Assembly: GCA_003049465.1 (NCBI GenBank) | Contig: PYSS01000032.1 | Coordinates: 124,001 to 188,000 of the forward strand | Length of the DNA: 64,000 nt | From: Magnaporthiopsis rhizophila | Taxonomy: Eukaryota; Ascomycota; Sordariomycetes; Magnaporthales; Magnaporthaceae | Reading direction: 5' to 3' | Shown here: one piece after another, positions 1 to 11,463 of the stretch | Position numbering within the stretch: position 1 is the stretch's first letter | Layout: each line of letters begins with the position of its first letter | Made by a program: the position numbers and the translations under genes | Notes under the pieces: generated by a model | Seen by the model: the letters and a program-made list of their open reading frames with translations, nothing else | What the model was told of the DNA's origin: nothing | Databases searched by the model: none

Positions 1-877
1 GGGTAGAGAGTGCCGCAGCGTTAGGGTATTTCTTCGGCCTTTACCTAAACGGCATTATCTTGACCCAAGGAAAAGCCCACAGCGATTTCCCATACACGAA
101 CGAGCGCGCAGAAATCTCCTCGCATGCGATATACGAGTCCACCGCGGCCGAGCATCAACCCCGGATAACACCAACACACGGTCTTGTCTCTCGAGCTGAT
201 ATTGAGCCAAGAATATTTGCCGTGATACCCTGGGCCTTTGATTCGCGAAGCCAGAGCTGGCCTCGATACCTGGTTCTCGCACAGTTGGTTGAGAGACCGG
301 GAGAGCTCTCACCGCGGTCCAAGGATCCAGCATGTAAGTACCTAATATCTCTCCAGGAGACTTCCAAGGCCCCGGTCGTGCTACCACAGCCCGTCGCATT
401 CTTTCAAGCTGTCAGAGCTGCATGCAATCCATTGTTGTGATGGTTTCTCTCTGCCCGCACATCTCTGGCCGGCACCACTAACTCGCCTCTGGGGCCATCA
501 TAGCTCAACCACTCTCCGATTCGACACCGCAGTCCGGCACTGTTTGGCAAACCATCAGGCTCCTGCGTTGCAACCCTCGTCCCTGCATCTGGCTTCCCGT
601 ATCCTGCCGCCTCTCCGCAGCCGCCGAGTTCTTCCTTGCATAGGCCTAGCTCGTTCATCGGTTGCGGACCGCCGTCGCCCACACAAACAGCTGCGCTAGA
701 GGTCTTTGTGTGATTGGTAGAGCTGCCACGGTAGAGCTTCCGAAGTGCGTCTTACTGCGATCAACGCCTGTCGCTTGATTCCATCTCAGAAGCCTCCTCA
801 CCATCGGTGGGCATCATCAGCAAGCATTCAGCTCGCGCAGGGCAGATAGCTGTCGCGATCTGTGTCGTTGTGTTTAC
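1..877. other. Left flank without a supported gene
   Basis: All frames hold only short overlapping open stretches on both strands with no recognisable protein, no paired splice sites and no RNA gene. The last part is probably promoter and 5' leader of the gene that starts at 878. Confidence 0.5.
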
Positions 878-2642
878 ATGGCGGATCTTTGTGCTACTTT
901 GTGTCTAGCAAAAGACAGCACTACCTTGCTCGGTAAGTACGTCGGGTGCTGCTTTGTATCTGAAGGGTGCGGCGTAGACTCGGCTCCCACTGCAGCGCAT
1001 GCTAACTCATATCTCAGACATGCCTCCGGAGCGCGCCCCACGCGGATGGGGGTATGGCAGGCGAGTATCCAGGACAGATCCCCAGGAGGCCGCAACAGAC
1101 GACCCTACCAGTCGTCTTAGCCCCGCGACTGCGCTTTGCTGCAGCAGGAGCTTTGGTATTCGCAGACTCGGGGCCATATCAGACAGTAGCTCTGGATCCA
1201 GCTCAGTCGGTCGCATCTGGATCGAGATCGACGAAGCTATCGAGGCTGCCCGCTCCTGCATCGCTCGTGCTCAAGATGAAGCTCTTGGAGCCGCCGAGGT
1301 CACGCCCATGTCGGCACGTACAGAAGGTTCGCCGACCAGACCTGGAGTGCTCCCGGGCATGACTGCTCGCGGAGGCTTTGAGTATCCCGCCATTCCTTCG
1401 GTGCCTCCACCGAAACTCGAAACCCCGTCCCCGGGCAAGGAAGCGTCCATGCAGAAGGTTCGGGACTTTCAGAACCTGGTTGAGCGCCTCCAGCATGCAA
1501 GGCTTAATACCACATGCAGCGGGTCTGCCGACAACCCCTCCCGGAAGGACGGGGCCGGTGCACGCGGGCAGATTGACATCAGCGAGGAATCCAACTTGAC
1601 GTCGTCATCGCTGCTGAGCAAGGGAAGCTTACTCACGGCTGTCTCGATCCCAACTCCCGGAGTGTCGATGGACGAGGGCGCCTGCCAGGCCGCCAGCGAC
1701 GGCAAGAAGGACCATGCCGTGATGAAGGATGTCAGCACTGAAGTGGCCAAGCCAAAGAAGGCCAAGGGTTTTAATCCGGCCGCTGCTGTGTTTGCCCCGG
1801 CCAAAGAGAACGCTCTGCCGGCGGCAGCCAAGATGGGAAGCGGCGACCAGGGTCATCAGATGGCTGGACAGCGTGCTGCCCCCGACGCCTTTTTGAACGG
1901 GGCCCCGATCTCGGGCAGCGGCATTCCGCCCGGCGGCCCACTGATTGCCATCATCCCGCCGCCGATAATCCAGACCCCGCAGGGACAGCTGCTGCCTACT
2001 TCGCCTTTCGGTGTCGCCCTTCCTCTCAGCTCCAGCGTGATGCAGACCGACCTCTCGGCGCTGGTTGCGATGCAGCAGCTCGTGGTGCAGCAGACAGCTC
2101 TGCAGGCCCAGCTCGCGGTGACTGGAGGAGGCATGCTTCCAATGCTGGGACAGCGTCCACCTCCGGTTGCTGGTCCGGCTCTTCCTCCTCGCTCGGGCTC
2201 TCCGGTAAAGGCTGCTTGTAAGCCTTCTGGCCCGGCCTGGAACAAGTCTAGGCCGATGGCAATGTCAATGCCGCCAGGAATTCCCAACTGCCCTGCGGCT
2301 CCAAGGCCGCCCCAGGTCCCTCTGGCGCCGGTGACGGCGCCGAGGCCTGTGGTCAACCAGGACCTGCTCAAGTTCGACGCCAGGGGAAGGCTCATGGATG
2401 TCCGCAAACCTCGCGGCCATAATAACCCGCTTCTGCAGCTCCAATATGAGGCTGCCATCGAGTGGAAGAAGGCGAACGTCCCCGGCTACGCCGAGGAGTG
2501 CCGCCGGCGACAGAACGAGCGCAACGAGCGCAACGCCCTCCGAAACGTACATCAGCATCTGCTGCAGCACCAGCAGCACTTTGCGCAGGGTCCTCACTCG
2601 GCCGATATGCCCGGACGGGCCCGTGGCGACGACGTGGCCTAG
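878..2642 (+). CDS. Hypothetical low-complexity protein (two exons, ends at TAG)
   Basis: I do not recognise this protein. Exon 1 is 878-932 and exon 2 is 1018-2642. The 85-base intron has a GTAAGT donor at 933, a GCTAAC branch site at 1001-1006 and a CAG acceptor, and it joins in phase to give 559 residues. The start is the ATG at 878; the in-frame ATG at 999 lies inside the intron. The product is rich in Pro, Ala, Gly, Ser and Gln and looks disordered. A final charged segment of about 75 residues, rich in Arg, Asn, His and Gln, is more ordered and may be helical. No signal peptide or membrane segment is visible. The TAG at 2640-2642 is followed by 84 more open codons in the same frame (see next entry), so the true C-terminus is uncertain. 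Confidence 0.7.
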
Positions 2643-2897
2643 AAGGCTCCGCAATCCAGACAGCAGCCGGACCCAAGGGTTTTCACAAAGGCCACGGCGT
2701 CAAAAGATGCTGCAGTCTGCATCCTCGACCTCGCCAAGCATGAGGAGCAAGAAGACGAAGCGTGTACGAGTACCACTGCTACAAGTATCAAAAAGAAACC
2801 GGCCCCTTCCTCGGACGGCACGGTGGCGAGCACCGGCACTGTCATAAATAATCGCGAATCGACAAAGGAAAATCGAAGGGATGTATCCCCGTTGTAA
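2643..2897 (+). other. In-frame open extension behind the TAG of the 878-2642 gene
   Basis: After the TAG at 2640-2642 the same frame continues for 84 sense codons to a TAA at 2895-2897. The peptide is a normal mix of Lys, Glu, Asp, Thr and Ser, unlike the Arg/Pro-rich shadows of other frames. Two other frames are also partly open here, so chance is not excluded. The A of the TAG lies in a three-base AGA loop closed by GGCCT (2636-2640) and AGGCT (2644-2648). It could be translated after UAG-to-UGG editing or readthrough. Confidence 0.4.
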
Positions 2898-5250
2898 TGT
2901 TTAGCGGATCGACACCATTTTTTTTGTTTTCTTTTCTCGAGCTACACAAACAGACTACGGCGGTGGGTCCGGTGCTGACACTCACTGTGTCACATCACGA
3001 CGGCGACGTTCTGTCAGCAACTTCACCACTGGCTCCTCGGATGCCATCATCGGACCGCGACATTCTGTGCCCGTTTCACGCAAAAAGCTATAATGTTATG
3101 AGATCCTGACCGAGGGGCTTGCCCTGTATCATACCTACTTGATGGCACTTCCCCGCCACAGCCATACCTAGCGACGGATGGGCATGTTTTTGCGACCGCA
3201 CTGTTGAATAATACTCGCTGAACGGAGGACAAAAGAAACGGCAAAAGAAGGGGAAAAAAAGAAGCTGGGGGGACAAATTACCAGGAAAACTATCGTGTCT
3301 CGTCCCAGACTCCTCGGAAAGGGTCCACGAGTGTATTGGTTATGTTTTGTTCGTGACTTGGCGGCCGCTGGCGAGTTTATAAGGCCATGATGGATATGGT
3401 TGAGCAGCAAACGAGAGCTGTCTCTAATTTCATGTTATGATTACATCTTATGACGGATTTGATCGGTGGGGACAGACTGGTCGGGTTCTTAGCTTCAACG
3501 AGAGACTCAACCTGGATGAGAAAGTCCGGAAGGGATGGAGTGGTTCACGATGCCAAAGGGGAGATGGATACGCCGATACGGGCCTTTTATTCTATTATTA
3601 TCTTTCTTATCCGGCCTCTTTATGGGATTTCTTCCGTTGTCGCTCCCATTGTACTTTAGCTTGGCTTGTTAGGAAATCCACGCACTGTTTGAGTAGGTCA
3701 TGTTTAGGACCTGATGCGAAGCGACGCTTGGTAATGCTTGCTTTGGTTTTATGGATGGGAGCTAATTGGCGTGGTGTCGGCATCGCGGCGATCGCGGCGA
3801 CCAGGCTTCATCAAAATCTCCCACTTGATGAACGGTCTTTCGACTGCCCCATCACGTGGACCGCACGTGTAGACGGATGCTGCGGCAGGAGGCGCTCTTG
3901 GCTGGAGAAGCTTATTCCTCGCCCGCTCGCGGAACCTCAATCGCCACTAGGCACATCCATTTTCTGACCTTATTGTCTGATACCCGCCGACTTGGTATGG
4001 TTCTACCAGCCCGTCTCGACCCTCTGTTAATGGGAGAGCATTGACTCCTCGGCAGTGGCGGTCGGCGGGGGCGGGGTTCTGGACTCCTCGACCGGCCTTC
4101 CCATTACATCACCAACCTCATCCAGGTCCAGATGACCTGGCGGTCTCGGCCACAAGAGCCTCCCGTGCTGGATACTCGCCGGCACATGCCAAACCGACAC
4201 TGGCATTCATGCTGCCTCCCATCCCTAAAATGCTGTACGCACGTCAAGCCGGGGTCGATTAGGTGTGGCGCGGAGTATAGCCGTCATGCTCAACGGCTTT
4301 CGTCGTCCTTCCTGTTGAAAGTTTGTCCTAGAAGCACTTCGGTTTCTCAAGAAAAAAAAATTCGATTAACATGTTCGCATCTCGCAGCTTGGCTTCCCCG
4401 TCTTGGCCTCAAGCTGACGCCCACCACACTGCGCACAGCATCCACGGGTTTTATCGGAACGCGTCTCGGGCGTGTCCTCGGTCTCCTCTCGGATGGCTGG
4501 GTGGTAGTGTCCCTGTCCAGACCGCCTTGAGGAAGAAACTCTAAACCCAGTCAAAGCTGAGGTCTGCCACAAGTGGTCAGAAAAATGCCCGAGGGAGGTG
4601 AAAAAGATGCATTCGATGCTTTGCACAGACGCACCTCTGGTTGCGTTCTTCACGGTAAGCCGTGAATCGTGTGGCTGAGGTTGTCAAAACGATCCCATCA
4701 CTGCTAGGCCTGTGGTCCATCCCAGGCCAAGTTCACGCTGGGTTCGTGCCCTGGGCCGTAAACCAGCGTCGAGGGATGGGTGGTGCTTCTTCAGGCAAGG
4801 CTGGGGAAAGGCAGGCCCGCCCCCGGACCTGCACTTATGGCCTGGCCTGCTGTCGAGACCATTGCTGATGGTGCCGCTTGCTGCTGCTAATGCGGCCGCT
4901 GGTGTGATTCACTGGGCCTCGGTCCCAGATGTGGCACAAATGGTCGGATGCTGCATTATATGGAAGGCAGGGCGCGCAAAGAACAGGCATTGGCATACTG
5001 GTGGTGGCTGGCTGGTGGCCAAAGGGGCCTATTACAGAGGTATTTTCACATCCTTAACCGGCAGTCGGTCCAACATTCTTAGCCGACGGATGCAAAGAGC
5101 CTCAAACTTGGACTCGAGGCTAGCACGAGCGCTACTGGGCCATATATACGCGGTTTGCCCAGCATCTTTGGGTTGGATTCGACATCTTCTTCAGCCCGTC
5201 CACCTAGGTATCAGCCCCTGAACCCCCGCTGTCGGCTCCTTGTCCAAGAG
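2898..5250. other. Intergenic region of 2.35 kb
   Basis: Lower in GC than the flanking genes. The longest open frame (3437-3967, plus) has no recognisable protein character. The right part is the laccase promoter. Confidence 0.5.
5143..5148 (+). promoter_or_regulatory. Putative TATA box of the laccase gene
   Basis: A TATATA hexamer lies 103 bases upstream of the laccase ATG at 5251, a usual distance for a fungal TATA box with a short leader. This is inferred from position and sequence only. Confidence 0.45.
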
Positions 5251-7359
5251 ATGCAGATCTTCCTGTTGGTTCCGAGTCTCATTGCCCTTATTTGTGCGTC
5301 TGGTACTCTGGCCGCACCTCCCCATAGTCGTCAGGCGCCCCCATTGCCCGAAGATGGCTGCTGCCAATTCGACTCGTCAAAAGCACCAGCTTGCTGGGGC
5401 AAGTATAACCTCTCGACGGACTACTACGACGACGGCCCCAGCACAGGCGTCATACGGGAGTACTGGTTCGATGTCGTCAACTCCACCATGACCCCTGACG
5501 GGGTCAACAGGACGGTGCTTTCCATCAATGGAACCGTACCAGGGCCTACCATCATTGCAGACTGGGGGGACACCATCGGTTAGTGACAGCCATCGACGGC
5601 GGCCGTGAGTACAACAAAACAGCAGCAGGATTGACTCTATCGACTTGGCTATAGTCGTTCACGTCCGGAATCTCCTCCGGGACAACGGCACGAGCATCCA
5701 TTTTCACGGAATCCGGCAGAACTACACCACCGAGATGGACGGTGTTGCATCCGTCACTCAGTGTCCTACGCCTCCTGGCGACTCGATGACCTACACTTTC
5801 AAGGCGACGCAGTACGGGACTTCGTGGTATCACAGCCACTTCCAGCTACAGGCCTGGTACGTTGCTGCGCGATTGATACCTATGAACCATCCACTAACGG
5901 CCATATTCATCTAGGAATGGCGTCTTTGGAGGCATAGTTATCAACGGACCGGCCTCTGCGCCTTACGATGAGGACTTGGGGACCCTGATACTCAATGACT
6001 GGTTTCACGAGACGGCCGACCAACTCTACGCCCGGGCCTCAACGAGAGGGCCTCCGATGGCCATGAACGGATTGCTCAACGGCACGAACGTGTTTGACGA
6101 CCGCGGCAAGCGGTTCGAAACCGAGTTCGAGCCGGGCAAGCGATACCGCATCCGCGTCGTCAACGGAGCCATGGACACCATGTTCCGCTTCATGATCGAC
6201 GGGCACAACATGACCGTCATCGCGACGGACCTGGTGCCCATCGTGCCCTACACGACCGGCAACGTCAACGTCGGCATCGGGCAGCGCTACGACGTCATCG
6301 TGACAGCCGACGCCCCCGCTGACGCCTACTGGCTGCGCGCCGTGCCCTCGGCGACCTGCGGCAGCCGCCACGCCGACCCCACAAACATCAAGGGCATCGT
6401 GCGCTATCGCGGGGCGCCGTCGTCGGCAGAGAGCTCCCCGACCACGGCGATGATGCCGTACGAGGACAGCTGCGCCGACGAGCCTGCGGCGAGCCTTGTG
6501 CCCGTGGTTCCCCTCGACGTCGGCGAGGCCAGCCGCCAGGACGCGTTCGCTGTGGGCTTGCAGGTGGTGGATGGCTGGTTCAAGTGGACGCTGAACAAGA
6601 ACACGTTCCTCTCCGATTGGAACTATCCCAGTGAGTTTCAGTCTTCTGCCCCTGCTTGTGCGCGGCCGACACGAAGGTAGGATACTTTGCTGACAGCAGG
6701 CTTACCCCTTCATGAAGGTCTTTTGCAGGCCATCTCGGACAATCAGAATTGGAAGCCCAACCAGCAAGTCGTGAGCCTAGAGGGGGTGAACCAATGGGTG
6801 TATTTTGTCATTGAAAACACCGGCTTCGTAAGTGCTTCGAGGGGCTAATCCAGAGTAGACTTCCGAGGCTGCATCCCCATTGGGCTGGCCGGTCTAACTG
6901 AGCTTTGCTGCCGTTCCTCACAGGACCACCCTATCCACCTCCACGGCCACGATGTGCACGTCCTCTCGCAGGCAAGGGGCAGCCACTCCCCGAACACGAC
7001 TCTGCAGCTCAAGAATCCGCCGCGGCGCGACGTTGTGATGCTGCCTGCCCATGGTCACCTGGTGTTGGCGTTCAAAACGGATAATCCGGGCGTCTGGCTG
7101 ATGCACTGCCATGTGAGTGGTTCTTTTCCTTCGCCACTTTCTCGTTCTCTCTCACCTGCAAGTCTTTTGAAGCTAATCCATCATCTGGGTTGGGAAATTC
7201 GAACAGATCGGCTGGCATACCGGGCAAGGCTTTGCGCTGCAGCTGGTCGAGCGTGCGGCCGAGATTCCTTACAACAAGTCGGTCCTCAGCGACAGCTGCA
7301 TGACGTGGAACTCGTACGCCACCAGCTTCAACATCTTACAGGACGACTCTGGAATCTGA
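5251..7359 (+). CDS. Secreted laccase (multicopper oxidase, EC 1.10.3.2 family)
   Basis: Six exons: 5251-5578, 5655-5856, 5915-6630, 6700-6827, 6924-7112 and 7207-7359, giving 571 residues. A signal peptide covers about residues 1-21. All four laccase copper signatures are present: HFHGIRQ (L1), GTSWYHSH (L2), HPIHLHGHD (L3) and HCHIGWHTGQGF (L4). They bind the type 1 copper and the trinuclear cluster, which couple one-electron oxidation of phenols to reduction of O2 to water. The protein ends in DSGI, like the DSGL plug of ascomycete laccases. The residue ten after the L4 cysteine, the type 1 axial position, is Phe; characterised ascomycete laccases often have Leu. Intron 3 ends in a tandem CAGCAG, so exon 4 may start at 6697 or 6700. 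The role (pigment, lignin or detoxification) cannot be read from the sequence. Confidence 0.93.
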
Positions 7360-7742
7360 CGGGTTTTGGATGGGCGCTTCTCTGAATGTTGTCGAGCTTT
7401 TGGTTTTCGCTTCTTATGTGTGCGCGCTCTTCTCTATTATGCCCCTAATGCCCCCTTCACGATAGCACTCATACCCCCATGTTTTTTCGAGCGCGAGTTC
7501 AGTTGTAAATGCCTTTTTGGCCGAGGGGGATGTAATGAGTGTCGACATTCTAAATGGTGGTTAATTTTTGGTGAGGAACTTTTTATGAATGGGTTGGTCT
7601 TTTGAGTCCAAAAAAAAGCGGCGATGTATAGCTGAGATAGTATTTCTCTTTGCGGCTTGGTGGCAGGCCAAGCGTTTTGTTGATATCTCTGTCCACCCGA
7701 GAGGTGTCTCTCCTCTGCGATTCCTTGTTCCATGTCTCAGCG

Positions 7743-8192
7743 CTAGACCCGCACAAGGTCATCTTCCACCTTGACATTCTCGTTCATCTGTGCCGGGCCC
7801 GGCTTGATCAAGGGCCGGAAACAAGGTCCCGTAAATTCTGTAGTGTGGCAGAGATAACTCGGAGAAGGGGAAGAAGACGAAGAAGCAGTCGAGCCACCGA
7901 CGCTCTTGCCCTTGTTCTCCTCGTCCTCCTCCACCTCGCGCAAAGGCTCTGCGCTCATCACCCAGGCAGGCAGCAGCCGCCGCTTCACCATCCTCCTCCC
8001 TTGAACCCACAGGCTGGGAGGACCGTTTTCCCGCGTGGCGGCCACCTGACCCTGGAGGGCACGGAACATGCAGGCGAGTCCGCGGCCGCCGGCGGCTTCT
8101 TGATCGTGGTGGGCCGGGCGCAGGGGAGCCGCGGTGGCGCCGGCGAGCAGGACTCCGAGGATGATGACGAGGATTTGCGTCGGGTTGAGCAT
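7743..8192 (-). CDS. Small secreted protein, unknown function
   Basis: A single open frame of 149 residues starting at the ATG at 8192 begins with MLNPTQILVIILGVLLAGATA, here split as MLNPTQILVI then ILGVLLAGATA, a clear signal peptide with cleavage likely after ATA. The frame is open further upstream, but that part has no secretory character. The mature part has three cysteines, one central Ser run and a C-terminal CHTTEFTGPC stretch reminiscent of fungal small secreted cysteine proteins. It may have a further exon downstream, since the usual even number of cysteines is not reached. It converges with the laccase gene. No family is recognised. Confidence 0.5.
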   Translation of the reverse strand: MLNPTQILVIILGVLLAGATAAPLRPAHHDQEAAGGRGLACMFRALQGQVAATRENGPPSLWVQGRRMVKRRLLPAWVMSAEPLREVEEDEENKGKSVGGSTASSSSSPSPSYLCHTTEFTGPCFRPLIKPGPAQMNENVKVEDDLVRV

Positions 8193-9948
8193 CTTGATCT
8201 TTTCTCGTTTCCCCTCTGGTATGACAGGCGTTGTTGTATGGTGAGTAGCGGAGTATTTCGCTAGACTCTCCTGTTTGTGGTGAGGGAGGTGCGGTTCGGG
8301 AGATGATAGCACAAGATGATGGGCGGGAGAATGCCCGGATCTATGTGAATAAATTCTTGAGCATTTCGACAAAGGCAAAAGGTGGTTTTGCGTCGTCCAT
8401 GATGACTGTGGTTCAACTCAAAAGTCACAGGAGGAGAAGGTTTGTTCCACTCCTAGTACTGAGGCTGAACCCAACAGCCAGTCGACATTTACTTTTCTCT
8501 GCCCGCTCCTCCCTCTTAATCTCCGGTGACCTTCTACTCTCTATAGCCTCTAGGCGTTCTCCTTCATCTTGCTTCCAAGTCCCGCTCAACTCATGTAGGC
8601 GGCCATGACCACCATCCGTTTCGCCGCTCCAAAAGACGCGCGAGCGGATTTCGCACAGGCGTGATCGGTGTCTCTCTGCGTGTCAGGGTACGAATGTCGC
8701 TTCCGTCTCCCGCGGTTGGATTACCAACGACCCAGCCCCTTGGGGGTTGTATGACGAGCTCTTTTTCCGACGGCTTCAAGGAATCGCGAAAAAATGAAAA
8801 GCAATTAAGAGCAGAAAAAAAAAAGTAGCAGGACGACAAGCGAATGAGGAATTCGAACAGGGATAGACGGAGGTGGTTGAAACGCCTTGCTGGATTGGCC
8901 AGAAAGAAAAAAAGAAGAAAAAAAAAAGCAATTGTTCTTCCGAGACCCTATCAAACATTTCAATCGGAAGGCGGCCTCACCGCCAAGCCTCGGAGCCACT
9001 CAAAACCACCTCATCAGCTGCGTATGCTCTCATGCTTTGACATCGACAACGGCGGGCTTCAACCTGCCCAAAAAAATCGTTGAGACGCTCACTGCAATGG
9101 AGTTGCAGCCGACGCAAAAAAAAAAAAAAACCGAAGTCCGAATAAAAGAAAAAAGCAAAGCTGGTAGGAAAACTGCAATCGGGGATCCATAAAATGTTTC
9201 TTTTTCGTAAAATAGGGTGTTTTGTTGAGGTACGGCTGATTGAAATTGTGAGGTTGTCGTCTCGACGATTTTTTGGACGGGGCACGGCTGTGTGTACTGA
9301 GCCGCGCCCAACAGGGAAGCTTTCAGTGATAAGCATTTGTCGAAGAGAATACAACACATATCCTCCCTCCTCATGCTATGACGCAATCAGAAAGATCTTT
9401 CCAGATACCACCATCACCGGAACCATTCCTATGCCTAAAAAGAATCAAAGTTAAAATGCCCGAGCCTCCCGAGTCCGCATTTGGTTCCCACTTATAGAAA
9501 GCGGGCGCCGTGGGGATGGGTAAGCGAGCGTTCCTGGACAAAAGACGGGGACTGGATTATGGCGACGCGAAGATACAACGCAGGCACATCGCTCGAAACA
9601 AAAAAGCATCCCGACCCATCCACGCCAAGATCGTATACGATACCAGGTTGCGCCAATACAATTCTGCCGTCCCTGGAGCGTGATATGTGTGTGAGACGAC
9701 GGAGGGGGACGCTCGGCGTAAACAAGGAGAATGCGTGCGACTGTGATGGTGTATATAAACAAGGCCTCGTGCCACCCAAGAACGCATCTTGATCTCCTTT
9801 CCCAGTATCCCAACCAGCCAGTTCGCAAATCCTCGCCTTAGATCCTCGCAAAACATTCCCCCACATCACGCCAGCATTCCCACATCGACAACCAAACAGA
9901 CGGTCGACCTGGTCAACAAAAAAAACAAAAAAAAAAAAAACAACCAAG
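8193..9948. other. Intergenic region of 1.75 kb
   Basis: Contains several A-rich runs (8815-8824, 8925-8935, 9116-9130, 9929-9940) and no supported gene. The right part is the promoter of the secreted protein at 9949. Confidence 0.5.
9752..9759 (+). promoter_or_regulatory. Putative TATA box of the 9949 gene
   Basis: TATATAAA, a perfect TATA consensus, 190 bases before the ATG at 9949. The leader that follows is C/A-rich and ends in a long A run just before the start codon, typical of strongly expressed secreted fungal proteins. Confidence 0.55.
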
Positions 9949-10418
9949 ATGATGTTCTCCCAAGTCTTCTCTGCCGTGCTCCTTGCACTGCCCTTCACCC
10001 TCGCCCAGGAGGAGCGGCCGGAGTACACGCTCTGCGGCGCGCCGGGGATGGAGCCCTGCGCCGAAGGGCTCCAGTGCATCGACAACCCCTACAGGCCCGC
10101 CAGCCGCAGCTGCGGCATGTCCTGTGACGTCCCAGGTTCGTACCTATGGCGACAAAAGGAGAGGCCTGGCCGAGATCGGACGTTGCTGACATGGCGCCAA
10201 TGTGCCCATCTACCTTAGGCATCTGCGTCCCACAGACCCCTTCGGACTCTGCCCCCGGCTCCGGCGCCGGTGCCAGGTGCGGGGGGCTCGAGGGGTCAAC
10301 GTGCGGTGATGGGCTGAAATGCGTCCAGGTCCAAGGGGACGACGGCGACGACGATGGCGACGACGACAACGACGACGACGACGAGTTCTGCGACGACTGT
10401 GTGGGCATCTGCGTCTGA
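9949..10418 (+). CDS. Small secreted cysteine-rich protein with two internal repeats
   Basis: Two exons, 9949-10135 and 10219-10418, join in phase to 128 residues. Residues 1-19 are a signal peptide ending in TLAQ. The mature protein consists of two copies of a module: CG, then G..PC or G.TC, then GL.C, a loop, and a C.......G.C end with the shared motif GICV. The intron falls inside the first GICV. In copy 2 the loop has been replaced by an acidic run of about 16 residues, almost all Asp. The even cysteine number suggests disulfide-bonded modules. No enzyme or known toxin signature is seen. It could be an effector, a wall protein or a metal-binding protein; this is unknown. Confidence 0.8.
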
Positions 10419-10809
10419 ATTTAGTTGGATCCCATTGTCAACGGGCATCATGTCAAGCTGGCCTTGAAAAATGTTCTTTCTTTACGAGTTTATGTTTATC
10501 ACATTGCATTGAACCGGTGTTAGTGGGTGGACGGTTCGGGGGGAGAGCTAGATTTACGAGAAAAAATGCTTATGCAATTAACGTCTAAAAGCGAAGCCCC
10601 GGGTTCTGACGAGCATGATAAATGGTGTAGCACAACGAAGGAAAAACGCAACCGATGGGAAATGGTAGAAAGAGCTCCAGGGACATCGAAACAACAAGTT
10701 TGGCAAGACTTCCGTCCGGGTCTCGCGAGTCGTACATTCGTCACAATTAAAAAGAGAAGAAAATAGCACAAAATTCGGCGGCAACGGGAATTAACCGTGG
10801 CCGGAGCGC
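10419..10809. other. Convergent 3' intergenic region
   Basis: Lies between the stop of the secreted protein and the stop of the Sub1 gene on the other strand. AT-richer, no gene seen; it must hold both transcript ends. Confidence 0.5.
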
Positions 10810-11463
10810 TCAGCTCGACTCCTCGTCACTGGTTGCCTCGATGTTCGCCTTCTTGGCGCGCTTATCTCGAGATGGTGGCCTGGGAGCCTCGGCGGGAGGA
10901 TCGGCTGTGCTGGCCTCGACGTCCCGGACATCCTCGCCCATCTTCCGCAGCTCGGCATTGATGGCCGGGGCGTTCTTCAGCAGCGCCTGATACTGGTCGA
11001 GCGTGAGCGAGATGCCCTAAAGGTGCGAAGGAACATTTTTCGAGATTAGTTCGTTTCTTTGCCGATAGGGGAGACGCAAGACGATGCTACCACCAAGCCG
11101 GCGGCGGCTCACCTTTTTGCCGGGCTTCAACTCGCCACCCTGGTCGTAGTACTCGCGGATGTTGACGAGGACCATTTTGTTGAACTTGGCGATGCCGACG
11201 CGACGTTTTGCAGAAATCTGTCCAGCCCGTCAGTCGGGGCGTGCGCTGGGGGGAGGATTGGGCGCAACGCGAATTACCTCCCAGTACGGGTTGCCCTCGC
11301 CGTCCACTCCCGAGCCGAGCGCGGCTGGCTCTTTTGACTTTGCTTCTTTCGGCTTTGTCTCCTTTGACTTGACCTTCTTTGCGGGCGCCGAAGCCGGACC
11401 GGCATCGCCGTCGTCGGAAGCGTCCTCCTCGACGCGAGCGCGCTTCTTGCCGAATCTGGGCAT
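10810..11463 (-). CDS. SUB1: Transcriptional coactivator p15 (PC4)/Sub1
   Basis: Three exons on the minus strand: 11463-11278, 11217-11113 and 11016-10810, all in phase 0, giving 165 residues. The N-terminal 55 residues are a Lys/Glu/Pro-rich acidic-basic tail beginning MPRFGKKRAR. Residues 60 to about 120 form the PC4 single-strand DNA-binding domain, with YWEISAKRRVGIAKF, VNIREYY and LKPGKKGISLTLDQY segments. A charged Ser/Asp/Glu tail ends the protein. Sub1/PC4 proteins bind melted promoter DNA, stimulate RNA polymerase II initiation and help repair oxidative damage. The gene is divergent to the MYND protein at 12495. Confidence 0.92.

Noticed and set aside
3437..3967. 176-codon open frame between the first gene and the laccase
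   Set aside because: No protein-like pattern, a compositional mix of aromatic and Cys residues typical of non-coding DNA.
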